6,695 bases of DNA from SG8-41 sp044867805 (GTDB taxonomy: Bacteria; Pseudomonadota; Gammaproteobacteria; Burkholderiales; SG8-41): NCBI GenBank assembly GCA_044867805.1, contig JBIOVQ010000311.1:1-6695 (forward strand), written 5' to 3'. This document shows, piece by piece, positions 6,090 to 6,695 of this stretch (position 1 is the first letter of the stretch; each line of letters begins with the position of its first letter). Both the position numbers and the translations under genes were made by a program. Below the pieces are notes generated by a model. It ran no database searches, was not told where the DNA came from, and saw nothing but the letters and a program-made list of their open reading frames with translations.

Positions 6090-6168
6090 GCCACAGAGAA
6101 CACAGAGAGCACCGAGAATCGGGACTGAATTTCTGGTTCTCCTCTGTGAACTCTGTGCTCTCTGTGGC
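6090..6168. repeat. Nonamer arrays forming an inverted repeat in the ftsW-murG gap
   Basis: On the plus strand the left arm holds three 9-bp units (CACAGAGAA, CACAGAGAG, CACCGAGAA, 6092-6118). The right arm holds three (CTCTGTGAA, CTCTGTGCT, CTCTGTGGC, 6142-6168). Segment 6090-6116 and the reverse complement of 6142-6168 match at 23 of 27 positions, around a 25-bp loop. It fills most of the 109-bp gap. No T-run follows it on the transcribed strand, so it does not look like an intrinsic terminator. Confidence 0.88.
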
Positions 6169-6180
6169 AAAGGTTTTTCG

Positions 6181-6695
6181 TCATACGGTGTAGCCTTTTG
6201 CGAGCTGGCGGTTCTCCCAGTCCACGCGCAGAAGTATTCCGACGGCGCAGCAGGCCGCGACCAGGGCCGTGCCGCCGAACGAGACGAGCGGCAGCGTCAG
6301 CCCCTTGGTCGGCAGCATGCCGGTGTTGACGCCGATATTGATGATCGCCTGCACCCCGATCCACAGCCCGACACCCTGCGCCACCAGCGCGGAGAAGGTG
6401 CGGTCGAGGGACGCGGCGCGCCGCCCGATCATGAACGCGCGCGTCACCACCCAGGTGAAGGCCGCGATGATCGCCGCGACGCCGACGAAGCCGAGTTCCT
6501 CCGCGATCACGGCGAGCAGGAAATCGGTGTGCGCCTCCGGCAGGTAGAACAGCTTCTCGACGCTCGCACCGAGCCCGACGCCCAGCCACTCGCCGCGGCC
6601 GAACGCGATCAGCGCGTGCGACAGCTGGTAGCCCGTGCCGTAGGGATCGGCCCACGGGTCCATGAAGCCGACGACGCGCTGCAGCCGGTAGGGCG
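6181..6695 (-). CDS. ftsW: Septal peptidoglycan glycosyltransferase FtsW, C-terminal part (cut by window edge)
   Basis: FtsW is the SEDS-family polytopic membrane enzyme that polymerises lipid II at the division septum with its partner FtsI. The window holds 170 C-terminal residues, under half of a typical FtsW; the start lies beyond the window edge. Numbered from the first full codon (6693), visible signatures are RVVGFMDPWADPYGTGYQLSH (6-26), FGRGEWLGVGLG (31-42), LPEAHTDFLLAVIAEELGF (51-69) and the conserved end INIGVNTGMLPTKGLTLPLVSFGGTAL (118-144). Three or so hydrophobic segments are clear (about 57-88, 100-122, 134-156), followed by a short cytoplasmic tail ending AKGYTV. The FMDPW sequence and the division-cluster position separate it from the elongation paralogue RodA. 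It ends in TGA at 6183-6181. Confidence 0.96.
   Translation of the reverse strand, partial: PYRLQRVVGFMDPWADPYGTGYQLSHALIAFGRGEWLGVGLGASVEKLFYLPEAHTDFLLAVIAEELGFVGVAAIIAAFTWVVTRAFMIGRRAASLDRTFSALVAQGVGLWIGVQAIINIGVNTGMLPTKGLTLPLVSFGGTALVAACCAVGILLRVDWENRQLAKGYTV

Noticed and set aside
6090..6168. Rho-independent terminator between ftsW and murG
   Set aside because: There is a stem, but it is long, imperfect and only moderately GC-rich, and no T-run follows on the transcribed strand. The gene context also argues for read-through.
6072..6170. MurG start at 6170, giving 391 residues
   Set aside because: The extra 33 residues are translated intergenic nonamer repeat, and the start at 6071 gives the normal MurG length and N-terminus.
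1..6695. CRISPR array, insertion sequence, tRNA or phage-like content
   Set aside because: The tandem arrays have 7- or 9-bp units without spacers, no transposase or tRNA is seen, and the whole window is accounted for by dcw genes and short junction repeats.

Overview
This window is a stretch of a dcw (division and cell wall) cluster from a GC-rich proteobacterium. It is read entirely from the minus strand. In transcription order, from the high-coordinate end, it holds ftsW (3' part), murG, murC, murB, ddlB, ftsQ and ftsA (5' part). All seven are recognised from protein motifs. The order murG-murC-murB-ddlB-ftsQ-ftsA, the high GC and the close motif-level resemblance to the E. coli proteins point to a beta- or gammaproteobacterium. 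A betaproteobacterium (Nitrosomonadales/Rhodocyclales-like) is my best guess, but the genus cannot be fixed from this sequence.

The genes make one pathway and one machine. MurC adds L-alanine to UDP-MurNAc, which MurB makes by reducing UDP-GlcNAc-enolpyruvate. Ddl supplies D-Ala-D-Ala for the stem peptide. MurG adds GlcNAc to lipid I to give lipid II, and FtsW polymerises lipid II at the septum. FtsQ (with FtsL/FtsB, not in the window) and FtsA (the FtsZ membrane anchor) belong to the divisome. All gaps are short (17 to 109 bp) and co-directional, so this looks like part of one operon. I see no convincing internal promoter or terminator, and no gene-free stretch longer than about 110 bp.

The unusual layer is the junctions. 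Nearly every gene boundary carries a short tandem array with a 7-bp period (9 bp at ftsW-murG). The word differs from array to array, but the period stays the same. Several arrays come as inverted pairs that could fold in the mRNA. They run into the coding sequences: they supply the MurB and MurC stop codons, N-terminal codons of Ddl and FtsQ, the upstream MurB start codon, and an internal 12-residue stretch of MurB. The clearest case is an imperfect 29-bp inverted repeat (24 of 29 matching) whose 42-nt loop holds the ddl ribosome-binding site and start codon, while the murB stop lies in one arm. The enzymes look ordinary; these repeats are what deserve a second look.
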